Shown here one piece after another: positions 36,073 to 44,397 of a DNA stretch of 64,000 nt. The notes beneath the pieces are model-generated. The model was not told the DNA's origin. It worked only from the letters and a program-made list of their open reading frames with translations, and searched no databases. Position 1 is the first letter of the stretch. Each line of letters opens with the position of its first letter. A program made the position numbers and the translations under genes. Source of the stretch: Lentilactobacillus sunkii DSM 19904 (lineage in GTDB: Bacteria; Bacillota; Bacilli; Lactobacillales; Lactobacillaceae); NCBI RefSeq assembly GCF_001435575.1, contig NZ_AZEA01000001.1, forward strand, positions 62,001 to 126,000, read 5' to 3'.

Positions 36073-36119
36073 ACAATGCAGGAGAGTCAATCGGTTAGGA
36101 TTTAACGCTCCTGCATTGT
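36073..36119. repeat. 12-bp inverted repeat beyond the dUTPase-like gene
   Basis: ACAATGCAGGAG and CTCCTGCATTGT are perfect 12-bp arms around a 23-base spacer, just after the stop of the minus-strand operon. Neither strand has a clear T-run, so it is either a weak terminator or a binding or processing site. Confidence 0.5.
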
Positions 36120-36126
36120 TTAATCA

Positions 36127-36666
36127 TTAATAATTTTCATCTTGGCGATCTTCGTTAATTTGGTTCTTTTCATTAAATGCATTTTCGATCTCTTCTTCAG
36201 TATAGCCAAAGTCAACTAACCCAAACTTTAGAAAAAGTCGCCAAGAATGGTTGAAACTGTCACCACTATGGTTGAAATAAGCGTCAAACAGCATTCTCTT
36301 CAATACCAAATACTGTTTATCCAGGTTGTCTTCTTTTTTGAACTTCTTGATTTTAGCTAAATCATCCTGAGAATTCAAAACAAAGTGGTTCCAATTTTTT
36401 AGGTTCGAAATCAATAAGTAAAAGTCCATTGCATCAACATACTCATAAAGCAGTGTCTGGCGTGGCGTTTTGTCGGGATCACTCTTGCCCCGATGCACTT
36501 TCCAAACTTTAAACCACTCAGACGTGTTGGCCATCTCGGCAAGTTCGACATCCAGTGCAACAAAAGCGTTCTTAACACGACCGTCGTTTGACCAGTGAAG
36601 CTGCTTTTTAGATTCAATTTGGCGGTTCAGATAAACTGATGAAGCAATCAAAGCTTGTAAATCCAT
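36127..36666 (-). CDS. dUTPase_2/MazG-like nucleoside triphosphate pyrophosphohydrolase
   Basis: The protein has 179 residues and resembles dimeric all-alpha dUTPases (dUTPase_2). The metal-binding acids of that superfamily are visible as ExxE (E41, E44 in VELAEMAN) and ExxD (E75, D78 in EYVDAMDF). W55 in FKVWK matches the family's FKFW region. Such enzymes cleave dUTP or other NTPs to the monophosphate and pyrophosphate. It is the last of three tightly packed genes, nine bases after its neighbour, with AGGAG before its ATG. The acidic C-terminal tail is not typical. The exact substrate is inference. Confidence 0.7.
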   Translation of the reverse strand: MDLQALIASSVYLNRQIESKKQLHWSNDGRVKNAFVALDVELAEMANTSEWFKVWKVHRGKSDPDKTPRQTLLYEYVDAMDFYLLISNLKNWNHFVLNSQDDLAKIKKFKKEDNLDKQYLVLKRMLFDAYFNHSGDSFNHSWRLFLKFGLVDFGYTEEEIENAFNEKNQINEDRQDENY

Positions 36667-36675
36667 GAATAACTC

Positions 36676-37617
36676 CTATCCAAAAATAATCTTGTTTGAG
36701 AGAATTTCCAACTGCTTTTTATTATCCAAATACCAATCTTTGATGAATGGGTAGTCTAATAACAGGTTCAGCCAACTTTCTTTTTGATCGTTATCATGGA
36801 TATCAGCACCCCACTTTGGTCGATCTTCATTACCAGCGTTGAACACTGTCAACTTAGTATCGTTGTCCAAGGTTAAAGCAGCCCCACCATTTTCACCAGA
36901 CATTAAAATATATTGATTGTCAGCTGATTTGACGAATAGTTCATCTAAAATTGGTTCTGGAATCTTGCCGGCAGCAAATTCATAAAATTCACCATTAACA
37001 CCATCAAGAACATTGAAGTCAATCTTGAAGCCAAAGTTTTCTTTCAGGACTTCAGCAGCTTGAATCATGACTTGCAATGCCTGCTTAATTGCAGAAACTT
37101 CCAGCCCTTCCAAATCGACAACGAAATAGTCAATCAAAGAAGAACCGTGGAACATTAGTTCCTTATTCTTAAGGTTGAGATAGAACAAGGGCCGGTTGTG
37201 GGCAGTTGGTCCAAAGAAGAAACCAGCCGGATTTTTGGTCGACTTGGTGAAGGTAAATGTATTATCACCCAGTGATCCAAATTTGCACAGGAGTTTTTGA
37301 ACATGCTCAGCATTTGAAATACCAAATCCGTTGGCGTTATTTGACAACTTCAATAAACGTTCAAAGAAAACCAACTGAACATCTTCATCTGAAAACTGAT
37401 GTGGAAATTCTACAAAGTCAGTGTTGAGTTGATAATTGGTCAGCTGAACGGCCGCAGTCAATAAATCTGGCAATTCCGTGGTCTGATTCAAGCTCTCAAA
37501 TGCCTTGACATACTTGGTACCATTATCCAGTCCAGCTTGGATTGAGCCAGTGTAATTGTTCAAAAGCTCCGTTGTAGTTAAAACTTTCTTTTCTGTTTCA
37601 TTATTTTCATTACTCAC
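36676..37617 (-). CDS. Unrecognised 313-residue protein, middle gene of the three-gene operon
   Basis: I do not recognise a family. The protein is acidic and soluble, with no membrane segment or signal peptide and no obvious nucleotide-binding loop. Features include an Asn-rich N-terminus, the stretch NPAGFFFGPTAHNRPLFYL in the middle and an aromatic C-terminal segment WLNLLLDYPFIKDWYLDNKK. Its GTG start overlaps the end of the first gene by eight bases, with AGGTG inside that gene, so translation is coupled. Together with the coiled-coil and NTP pyrophosphohydrolase neighbours it probably acts in one complex or pathway. Confidence 0.75.
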   Translation of the reverse strand: MSNENNETEKKVLTTTELLNNYTGSIQAGLDNGTKYVKAFESLNQTTELPDLLTAAVQLTNYQLNTDFVEFPHQFSDEDVQLVFFERLLKLSNNANGFGISNAEHVQKLLCKFGSLGDNTFTFTKSTKNPAGFFFGPTAHNRPLFYLNLKNKELMFHGSSLIDYFVVDLEGLEVSAIKQALQVMIQAAEVLKENFGFKIDFNVLDGVNGEFYEFAAGKIPEPILDELFVKSADNQYILMSGENGGAALTLDNDTKLTVFNAGNEDRPKWGADIHDNDQKESWLNLLLDYPFIKDWYLDNKKQLEILSNKIIFG

Positions 37618-38491
37618 CGTCAGTCACCTGCGTTTCTTTGCTCAAGCTCTGCAAGTATTTGGCGTACAAGTTGTTATTGTTATCAATAAATGCTTCAAAA
37701 CTGCCAAACGAAGCCCGAATATTTTGTTTTTCCAAATTATAAATTGTCTCTTCTTTTGATAAAGCCAAAATTTGATTTTCGTTTTTCTTGATTTCTGCTC
37801 GGCCATCAGAAGCTTGTTCATCAATGTTGGTCAATTCCAATAAAGCGTTTTGAAGTTGCTGATGCTCTTCCTTCACTTTTCCTGCTTCCCAAGGCATTGG
37901 TGATTTCTCTTCATTTTCTTTGATCTGTTTTCGAATTTCTTCTTTGCGCTGATCACGTTTATTTTGATCTTCAATTAGTTGGGTTAATTTTTCGTTCTTT
38001 TGACCCAATTCACGCATCTGGTCGTCATTGACCCGTTTGTTTTGAGCTTCGAGTTCAAATGATTTTGATAGCGTATTATATTCGTCTTCGGCAAAATTGA
38101 ACTGGACGTTAATGGCGTCCAATTCACCGAACATTCGATGATCCCACCAATTACCGAAGTAGATATTAAACTTACCCAAATCATATTCGTGGTAGTAGAA
38201 GAATGGATATGTAGTGCCTAAATAGTCAATGAGTTTATTACTCAAATGATGACTCAACTGAGTCTTTAGATCGGCAGCCAAGCCAAAAAAGTTAGCTTTT
38301 GGCTGGTCAGGCTGTTCACCCTTCACTTCAGTTGCAAAACGGTTTGGATCCATTAATTCATAGACTTTTAAATCATTGCCATCTTTGATCGAATCATTCA
38401 GGTCGGACAAATATTTCACTTTTTCGCTAAGGGCGGAAGATAAAATAGTGTCATTTTGGCTGAATGGATCGTTTTCAATTTTGTTATCCAT
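37610..38491 (-). CDS. Unrecognised 293-residue coiled-coil protein, first gene of the three-gene operon
   Basis: The first 135 residues are mixed and rich in aromatic residues (YPFFYYHEYDLGKFNIYFGNWW). From about 135 to 255 the sequence is a long Glu/Lys/Gln-rich helix with heptad character, broken by SPMPWEAG near 195-205, as in a two-helix hairpin. No ATPase motif, membrane segment or signal peptide is visible. The hairpin recalls the arms of SbcC/SMC-like proteins without their ATPase heads. It begins with ATG after CGAGGC and overlaps the next gene by eight bases. Confidence 0.75.
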   Translation of the reverse strand: MDNKIENDPFSQNDTILSSALSEKVKYLSDLNDSIKDGNDLKVYELMDPNRFATEVKGEQPDQPKANFFGLAADLKTQLSHHLSNKLIDYLGTTYPFFYYHEYDLGKFNIYFGNWWDHRMFGELDAINVQFNFAEDEYNTLSKSFELEAQNKRVNDDQMRELGQKNEKLTQLIEDQNKRDQRKEEIRKQIKENEEKSPMPWEAGKVKEEHQQLQNALLELTNIDEQASDGRAEIKKNENQILALSKEETIYNLEKQNIRASFGSFEAFIDNNNNLYAKYLQSLSKETQVTDGE

Positions 38492-38639
38492 AATATTGCC
38501 TCGTATTCCCCTTATTTATACATTTAATGTTATCTGAAAAACGTACATAAATAAAGGGTTAATCGCATTATTTATGAAAGATTTTCAAAAAACATTAGAA
38601 ACTTATCCGTTATGTCCAAATAAACAACAAAATCATATC

Positions 38640-38673
38640 AAAAAAGATCGGACAATAGAATTATCCGATCTTT
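38640..38673 (-). terminator. Terminator of the oligopeptide-binding protein gene
   Basis: On the minus strand AAAGATCGGA pairs with TCCGATCTTT around an 11-base loop, followed by a T-run, 15 bases after the stop. Confidence 0.85.
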
Positions 38674-38687
38674 GAGAACTGAGAAAA

Positions 38688-40328
38688 TTATTTGACGACG
38701 TAAACATTCTTGTAGTTATAAGTGGCACCAGCTGTGTTATAAATGATTCCCTTTACCTTACTGCTGAGTAAGTTTTTACTTGCTGATTGATAAAGCGGTG
38801 TAACACCCTGATTTTCTAGCAGAATATTTTGAGCTTTGGTGAGGTCGTCAAATCGCTTGTCAGGATTTCCGGCGTCAGTTGTTGATGATGCCTTGATTAA
38901 TTTGTCATACTGTTTGTTGGACCACTGTGGGACATTGCTTGGGTTTCCTGATGTCAGGATGTTCAGGAAAGTAATTGGATCGGCAAAGTCGGCATACCAG
39001 TCGCCCATAGTGACTTCGTAATTATGGGATTTTTGTCGTGAAAGCAATGTTTGGAACGGAATATTACTCAAACTCACTTTAAGACCAGGCAAATTCTTTT
39101 CAAGTTGTGACTGAAGATATTCGCTGACCTGTTTTTGTGCGAATTCGTCTGAACTTAACAATGTGAAACTCATTTTTGTAATGCCAAGTTCTTTAAGCCC
39201 TTCCTGCCAAAGTGCCTTTGCCTTGGTTGGATTATATTTTAACGAATCTGGTTTGGCAGTTGTAGCAGTGAAATCTTTACCAGTTTTGGGGTTAATTGAA
39301 AGGCCTTTTGAAACAAAACTTTGAGAATTAAATGAGCCATCACCCAAAATTTTCTTAGTCAACTGGCCGCGATCAATTGCCATTGAAATTGCTTCTCTGA
39401 TCTTGAGATTCTTAAACAATTTCTTTTTTTGGTTAAAGGCCAGATAGTAACAACTTGATGTTTCTCTTGTTACCATATCTTTATTATTTTTCAGATTCTT
39501 TGCCAATACCCCGGACAAGCCAACATACTGCAGCTTATCCGTCTTGAATTGATTGTAGCCCGTCGATGGATCCTTTGTAACTTGATAATGAAGCTTGTCG
39601 AGCTTAACCTTCTTGCTGTCCCAATACTTTTCATTCTTAGCCAGCGTCCAAGTCATCCCAGTCCCATTCCACTTGGTTAACTTGAACGGACCGTTGTAAA
39701 CCATATCGGAACTCTTGGTACCATAATTCTCACCATATTTCTCAACGACCTTTTGGTTTTGTGGGAAAAACAGTGGGAATCCCATTAACAGCTTGAAGTA
39801 AGGAATTTTCTTTTCCAGCGTTACAACCAGCTTATACTTACCATCTGCCTTAATTCCTAAGGTTTTGTAAGATTTTTTGTTAGCCTGAATTGCGTCAGCG
39901 TTCTTAATCCCAGAGAATAAATAACCATATTGTGATGCTGTTTTTGGATTAACGGTCCTTTGCCATGAATAGACAAAATCGGCTGCAGTGACCGGATCAC
40001 CGTTACTCCATTTTGTTCCCTTTCGAAGATTAAATGTGTATTGCAAGCCATCTTTCGAGATCTTTGTTTTGGTTGCCAATGCATTTTCGATCTTACTGTT
40101 TTTTCCCAATCGATAAAGCCCTTCATCAACATTATTCAACACTTCAAACGTTTGGACCGAAGTAGTTTTGGAAAGATCCACCGTGGAAAGTTCCGAACTG
40201 ACAGCTGTCGTAAATTCCTGCTTGGCGGCCAGCTTTCCCGAACCGCTTTTTTGAGACGAACAACCGCCTAATAACAGTGCAAATGAAATAACCAGCCCAA
40301 CTTTTAAACTTTGGTAATTGCTTGACAT
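38688..40328 (-). CDS. oppA: Oligopeptide ABC transporter substrate-binding lipoprotein (OppA family)
   Basis: This is a family 5 extracellular solute-binding protein that captures peptides for an ABC importer. The N-terminal signal ends in the lipobox LGGC with Cys23 as the lipid anchor. The conserved TFNLRKGTKWSNGDPVTAADFVYSW segment of the family lies near residues 105-130 (in pieces: FNLRKG, WSNGDPVTA). It has 546 residues. No permease or ATPase genes are adjacent, so it is an orphan binding protein, as is common in lactobacilli. It has its own terminator. Confidence 0.93.
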   Translation of the reverse strand: MSSNYQSLKVGLVISFALLLGGCSSQKSGSGKLAAKQEFTTAVSSELSTVDLSKTTSVQTFEVLNNVDEGLYRLGKNSKIENALATKTKISKDGLQYTFNLRKGTKWSNGDPVTAADFVYSWQRTVNPKTASQYGYLFSGIKNADAIQANKKSYKTLGIKADGKYKLVVTLEKKIPYFKLLMGFPLFFPQNQKVVEKYGENYGTKSSDMVYNGPFKLTKWNGTGMTWTLAKNEKYWDSKKVKLDKLHYQVTKDPSTGYNQFKTDKLQYVGLSGVLAKNLKNNKDMVTRETSSCYYLAFNQKKKLFKNLKIREAISMAIDRGQLTKKILGDGSFNSQSFVSKGLSINPKTGKDFTATTAKPDSLKYNPTKAKALWQEGLKELGITKMSFTLLSSDEFAQKQVSEYLQSQLEKNLPGLKVSLSNIPFQTLLSRQKSHNYEVTMGDWYADFADPITFLNILTSGNPSNVPQWSNKQYDKLIKASSTTDAGNPDKRFDDLTKAQNILLENQGVTPLYQSASKNLLSSKVKGIIYNTAGATYNYKNVYVVK

Positions 40329-40413
40329 AAAATAACACCCCTTAATAGGAAATTAGAAGCCAACAAATATTGTTACATCTTAATTATATTTCAATGAGAG
40401 AACCTTTGTATAC

Positions 40414-40458
40414 AAAAAGCTCACAACAGTACACTTATCGTGCACCACTGTGAGCTTT
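40414..40458 (-). terminator. glnRA terminator
   Basis: On the minus strand AAAGCTCACA pairs with TGTGAGCTTT, with further pairing inside, followed by a T-run. It lies about 50 bases after the glnA stop. Confidence 0.8.
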
Positions 40459-40507
40459 CAAAAAACAGTTACGCTCTTAATCAAGTGCGGGTAATTTAAT
40501 TTTCAGC

Positions 40508-41851
40508 TTAATACTTTTCGAGATATTGATCACGTTCCCAGCCTGAAACTTGAGTGCGGTATGAATCGTATTCAAGATTCTTAGCTTCGATAAAGCTGTT
40601 GTACAAATGCTCACCCAGTGCCTTCTTCATTGTCTCGTCTGCTGACAAGTCTTTCAAAGCATTGTGAAGCGTATCAGGTAAGTTGGTAATATGACTCTTT
40701 TGACGTTCCTCAGCATCCATACGATAGATGTTACGATCAATGCTGTGTTCAGGTTCAATCTTGTTGCGTAAACCATCGAGACCCGCTTCCAAAACACATG
40801 CAATTGCAAGATATGGGTTAGCAGTAGGGTCTACAGAACGTAATTCCAAACGAGTTGAATTGCCACGGGCACTTGGTATACGAATTAATGGTGAACGGTT
40901 TGAGCCGGACCATGCAACATAAACAGGGGCTTCGTAACCTGGAACAAGACGTTTGTATGAGTTAACGATTGGGTTACATACAGCAGTAAATGAACGAGCA
41001 TGCTTCAGCAAACCACCAAGGAAGTAATAAGCTTCTTGAGAAATTTGAAGTTCACCATTTTCATCATAGAATGTATTGCCTTTGTCGTTGAATAATGACA
41101 TGTTCAAATGCATTCCTGAACCGTTGATCCCACTGAGTGGTTTTGGCATGAAGGTTGCGTACAAACCATACTTGCGGGCAACAGTCTTAACAACCAGCTT
41201 GAATGTTTGGATATTATCAGCAGCTGCCAAAGCATCAGCATATTTGAAGTCAATTTCATGTTGGCCTGGAGCAACTTCATGATGGGCAGCTTCAACATCA
41301 AAGCCCATTTCTTCAAGTGTCAAGACAATTTCACGACGACAATTTTCACCTAAATCCATTGGTGCCATGTCGAAGTAACTTCCCTTATCATTCAAATGTA
41401 AGGTTGGTTCACCGTTTTCATTCATCTTGAACAGGAAGAATTCTGGTTCAGGACCGATGTTAAATGAGGTAAAGCCGGCCTTCTTCATATCACCAAGGAC
41501 ACGGATGAGGTTGTTACGAGGATCAGCTGCATATGGTTCACCGTTTGGACGATATACCTGACAAATAACTCGGGCGATCTTGCCGCGGTCAGTACTCCAT
41601 GGGAAGATCATCCATGTCGATAAATCAGGGTACAAGTACATATCACTTTCTTCAATTCGAACAAAACCTTCGATTGAGGAACCGTCAAACATCAATTTAT
41701 TGTCAAGTAATTTATCAAGCTGAGTTATTGGAACTTCAACGTTTTTGATTGTTCCAAATAAATCAGTAAACATTAAACGTAAGAACTTAACATCCTCGTC
41801 CTTTACCATGCTGCGAATATCATCTTTTGAATAATTATGCTTTGTAGCCAT
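40508..41851 (-). CDS. glnA: Glutamine synthetase, type I
   Basis: GlnA makes glutamine from glutamate, ammonia and ATP. Family signatures include FDGSSIEGF near residues 54-62, the catalytic [24 protein letters not shown] and [14 protein letters not shown]. The length of 447 residues fits the GS-I-alpha type, which is feedback-inhibited and not adenylylated. It follows glnR by 16 bases and shares its GlnR-controlled promoter. Confidence 0.97.
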   Translation of the reverse strand: MATKHNYSKDDIRSMVKDEDVKFLRLMFTDLFGTIKNVEVPITQLDKLLDNKLMFDGSSIEGFVRIEESDMYLYPDLSTWMIFPWSTDRGKIARVICQVYRPNGEPYAADPRNNLIRVLGDMKKAGFTSFNIGPEPEFFLFKMNENGEPTLHLNDKGSYFDMAPMDLGENCRREIVLTLEEMGFDVEAAHHEVAPGQHEIDFKYADALAAADNIQTFKLVVKTVARKYGLYATFMPKPLSGINGSGMHLNMSLFNDKGNTFYDENGELQISQEAYYFLGGLLKHARSFTAVCNPIVNSYKRLVPGYEAPVYVAWSGSNRSPLIRIPSARGNSTRLELRSVDPTANPYLAIACVLEAGLDGLRNKIEPEHSIDRNIYRMDAEERQKSHITNLPDTLHNALKDLSADETMKKALGEHLYNSFIEAKNLEYDSYRTQVSGWERDQYLEKY

Positions 41852-41867
41852 CTGTCCATCGCTCCTA

Positions 41868-42278
41868 TCAGTGATTTAATTTATTTAAATTGTTCAAATT
41901 ATTCGGATCTTCAAATGACGAAGAAGGCGGCTTCAGTCCGCCAATGTTGAGAAACTCATCTTGAAGAATTTTCCTGACATCACTATCAGTGAGACCCTTC
42001 TCGAGGTTGTGCTTCCGTTCATTTTCCAACTGAGATTGCTTTTTGTACACCTCACGAATTCCGGAAATATTGAGACCATCATCTAAATAATCTTTAATTT
42101 CCAAAAGCCGATCGACATCATTCAACGAATACATTCGTCGGTTTCCTTCGTTTCGAAGGGGCTTGATCAATTCCTGCTGTTCATAATATCTGATTTGTCG
42201 TGCAGTCAAGTCAGTCAGCTTCATAACGGTTCCGATCGGCAAAACTGACATTGAACGCCGTAATTCCTTCTCTCGCAT
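41868..42278 (-). CDS. glnR: MerR-family nitrogen regulator GlnR
   Basis: GlnR represses glnRA and other nitrogen genes when glutamine is plentiful, sensing feedback-inhibited GlnA. The MerR-type winged helix lies at about residues 10-80, with [17 protein letters not shown] as the recognition core. The C-terminal tail that contacts GlnA is present. It has 136 residues. A perfect GlnR box lies upstream of its promoter, so it is autoregulated. Confidence 0.96.
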   Translation of the reverse strand: MREKELRRSMSVLPIGTVMKLTDLTARQIRYYEQQELIKPLRNEGNRRMYSLNDVDRLLEIKDYLDDGLNISGIREVYKKQSQLENERKHNLEKGLTDSDVRKILQDEFLNIGGLKPPSSSFEDPNNLNNLNKLNH

Positions 42279-42304
42279 TGTTCACCTCCTAAATTCTTGT
42301 ATTC

Positions 42305-42332
42305 ATAATACCATTCACAAAATCAAAGTCAA
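42305..42332 (-). promoter_or_regulatory. glnRA promoter
   Basis: On the minus strand TTGACT (42327-42332) and TATTAT (42305-42310) are 16 bases apart. The GlnR box lies seven bases upstream of the -35 element. Confidence 0.7.
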
Positions 42333-42339
42333 GGGCAAA

Positions 42340-42356
42340 TGTTACATTTTATGACA
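42340..42356. promoter_or_regulatory. GlnR operator
   Basis: TGTTACATTTTATGACA matches the GlnR/TnrA consensus TGTNA-N7-TNACA exactly. It lies seven bases upstream of the glnRA -35 element and next to the miaA stop. Confidence 0.85.
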
Positions 42357-42361
42357 TGTGC

Positions 42362-43294
42362 TTATTTTTTCGCGCTGGCTAGCCATTCAGTGACATCGTT
42401 TTTGATATTTTCCAACGTATTTGGGTACTCAACCAGGTTATACCAATTCGGTTTGGGCTGAGTTTTGTTTCTAAACCAGGTTAACTGTCGTTTTGCGTAG
42501 TGTCTGGAGTCTTTTTTGATGAGATCTACAGCATCATCCAGGGCCATCCGCTGTTCAAAATAAGGAAACAGCTCTCGGTAGCCGATTCCCTTTCCAGATT
42601 GGAATTCCTGCCCACCCTCATCATACAAGTGTTGGGCTTCATTCAATAAACCAGCCTTTACCATTTGATCGACACGTTCATTGATTCGTTGATAAAGCAG
42701 GGAACGATCAGTCGTCAGCCCAATTACAAATGCATCGTATTGATTCTTGGCATTTTGCTGGTCAGAGAATCGATGACCGGTTTTTATGTAAACTTCCAGT
42801 GCCCGAATGACGCGCCGAACGTTGTTAACAGGAATCCCTGCAGCAGCATCCGGATCGACTCTATTCAATCTTTGATGGAGGATTTCATTCCCATCCGTCT
42901 GGGCTTCATTTAGCAGCTGCTTTCTAAGATGATCGTCTTGGTATTCATCGCCGCCAAGTTCCAGTCCTGACAATAATGCTTGGAGATAAAATCCGGTACC
43001 GCCGACAATGATTGGCAATCGACCTTCTGCTGTGATTGTCTGGATGAGTTTTGAGGCTGCATCGACAAAATCAGCAACTGAAAATCGTTCATCAATCTGT
43101 CGAATATCAATCAGATGGTGTTTGACCCCATCCATCTCAGTCTTTGTAACCTTCGCAGTCCCAATATCAAGTCCCTGATACACCTGCATTGAATCTCCTG
43201 AGATAATTTCACCATTAAATTCGTGAGCAAGTTTGATTGACAGAGCTGTCTTACCTACAGCTGTGGGTCCAACAATTGCTAATACTTTTATCAT
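42362..43294 (-). CDS. miaA: tRNA dimethylallyltransferase MiaA
   Basis: MiaA adds a dimethylallyl group to A37 of tRNAs that read UNN codons. The P-loop GPTAVGKTALS is at about residues 9-19, with the substrate motif ISGDSMQVYQGLDIGTAK after it. It has 310 residues. Its ATG overlaps the stop of glpQ (ATGA), so the two are coupled. The miaA-glnRA neighbourhood is standard in Bacilli. Confidence 0.96.
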   Translation of the reverse strand: MIKVLAIVGPTAVGKTALSIKLAHEFNGEIISGDSMQVYQGLDIGTAKVTKTEMDGVKHHLIDIRQIDERFSVADFVDAASKLIQTITAEGRLPIIVGGTGFYLQALLSGLELGGDEYQDDHLRKQLLNEAQTDGNEILHQRLNRVDPDAAAGIPVNNVRRVIRALEVYIKTGHRFSDQQNAKNQYDAFVIGLTTDRSLLYQRINERVDQMVKAGLLNEAQHLYDEGGQEFQSGKGIGYRELFPYFEQRMALDDAVDLIKKDSRHYAKRQLTWFRNKTQPKPNWYNLVEYPNTLENIKNDVTEWLASAKK

Positions 43295-44037
43295 TCGATC
43301 CCCTCCCTCATTTCTGTGCGGACTTGAACCGCCCTTGCAGGAAAGTCCGTAATGATTGCCGCCATGTTGCGTTCAAAACAGTACTGCATATCTTCGGTGG
43401 AATTGACAGTCCACGGACGGAGGTTTTGAGCGGGAGCAAAAAATGGATGGCGTTTGATCCAGCGAATATCAGGATGGAAGTCACTGATTAGATGATCTTT
43501 TTTCAATGATTTAGCTTCCTTTGCAGCAGTTTTGAACAGTTTTGCCCCAGCAGCTTGTGGATCAAGTCGGTTAAGGATTTCCAAAGAATGGGCATTGAAA
43601 CTCGAATAGATTAACTGAAATGGGTAATTAATTGAAGCAAAGTAATCAAAAACGGCCTTTTCAATTCCCGGATATTGAATCTTGTTTGTTTTTAATTCCA
43701 GATTAAAGATTCCGGAAAAATGATCACGAATGAGTAATTCAACAACTTCTTGAAGCGTTGGCACAGTTGTTCCCTTGAACTCTGGACTAAAACGAATGCC
43801 GGCATCAAGATGTTTAATTTCCGCGAGATTTTTATCGACAATTAGCCCTGATCCGTTTGTAGTTCGATCAACGGTTTCGTCATGCATGATGATGAGATGG
43901 TTGTCTTTGGAAAAATGCACATCGGTTTCAATCCCATCGGCACCATCATCCAGTGCAGTTTGAAATGAAATCAATGTGTTTTCAGGCCGAGTGCCTTTAC
44001 TGCCTCTGTGAGCAATAATTTTTGTGTCTATTTTCAC
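43291..44037 (-). CDS. glpQ: Glycerophosphodiester phosphodiesterase
   Basis: This GDPD family enzyme hydrolyses glycerophosphodiesters to glycerol 3-phosphate and an alcohol. The motifs IAHRGSKGTRPENT at the N-terminus, ETDVHFSKD and MHDETVDRTTNG carry the catalytic histidines and metal ligands. It has 248 residues and no signal peptide, so it is cytoplasmic. It overlaps miaA by four bases and diverges from the DUF3042 gene. Confidence 0.93.
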   Translation of the reverse strand: MKIDTKIIAHRGSKGTRPENTLISFQTALDDGADGIETDVHFSKDNHLIIMHDETVDRTTNGSGLIVDKNLAEIKHLDAGIRFSPEFKGTTVPTLQEVVELLIRDHFSGIFNLELKTNKIQYPGIEKAVFDYFASINYPFQLIYSSFNAHSLEILNRLDPQAAGAKLFKTAAKEAKSLKKDHLISDFHPDIRWIKRHPFFAPAQNLRPWTVNSTEDMQYCFERNMAAIITDFPARAVQVRTEMREGIE

Positions 44038-44137
44038 GATAAACTCCTTTAAATACGATTATTTAGTCAATTAACTAGATATTCAGAAAAAAATAAAGCA
44101 TAATGAATGTATAAACGAGTATTGGAGGGTTTAGAAT

Positions 44138-44314
44138 ATGAAACATTTTACTAATGGACTCATCGTTGGTGTTCTTGGAACTGTTGCCGCCGGAGTTGGT
44201 GCCCTTCTGACATTCAAAAAGTCAGTTGTTGACCCAATCGAAGATGAAGAGCAAAAGTTTGAAGATAACCGTAGAAAGGCAATGCGTAAAAGTCGTGCTG
44301 CCCACCATGGATAA
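44138..44314 (+). CDS. DUF3042 family small membrane protein
   Basis: The protein has 58 residues. A hydrophobic helix (about 7-25) is followed by FKKSVVDPIEDEEQKFEDN and the tail RRKAMRKSRAAHHG, which I recognise as the DUF3042 pattern found in lactobacilli next to miaA and glnRA. Function is unknown. The ATG follows TTGGAGGG by about nine bases. It is divergent from glpQ and ends at a strong bidirectional terminator. Confidence 0.88.
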   Translation: MKHFTNGLIVGVLGTVAAGVGALLTFKKSVVDPIEDEEQKFEDNRRKAMRKSRAAHHG

Positions 44315-44350
44315 TCAGGTATCCATCTAATTAATTGAAATTTAATTTAA

Positions 44351-44396
44351 AAATAGGACTATGAACAAAACATCGTTTTGTTCATAGTCCTATTTT
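44351..44396. terminator. Bidirectional terminator, 21-bp perfect stem
   Basis: The arms AAATAGGACTATGAACAAAAC and its complement are perfect over 21 bp with a three-base loop. T-rich ends lie on both strands. It separates the DUF3042 gene from the convergent rhodanese-like gene. Confidence 0.88.
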
Positions 44397-44397
44397 A

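Noticed and set aside
36127-38491. The unknown three-gene operon as a tRNA-integrated genomic island
   Set aside because: No integrase gene is present, and I found no copy of the tRNA-Arg 3' end on the far side of the operon. Base composition looks like the neighbours by eye.
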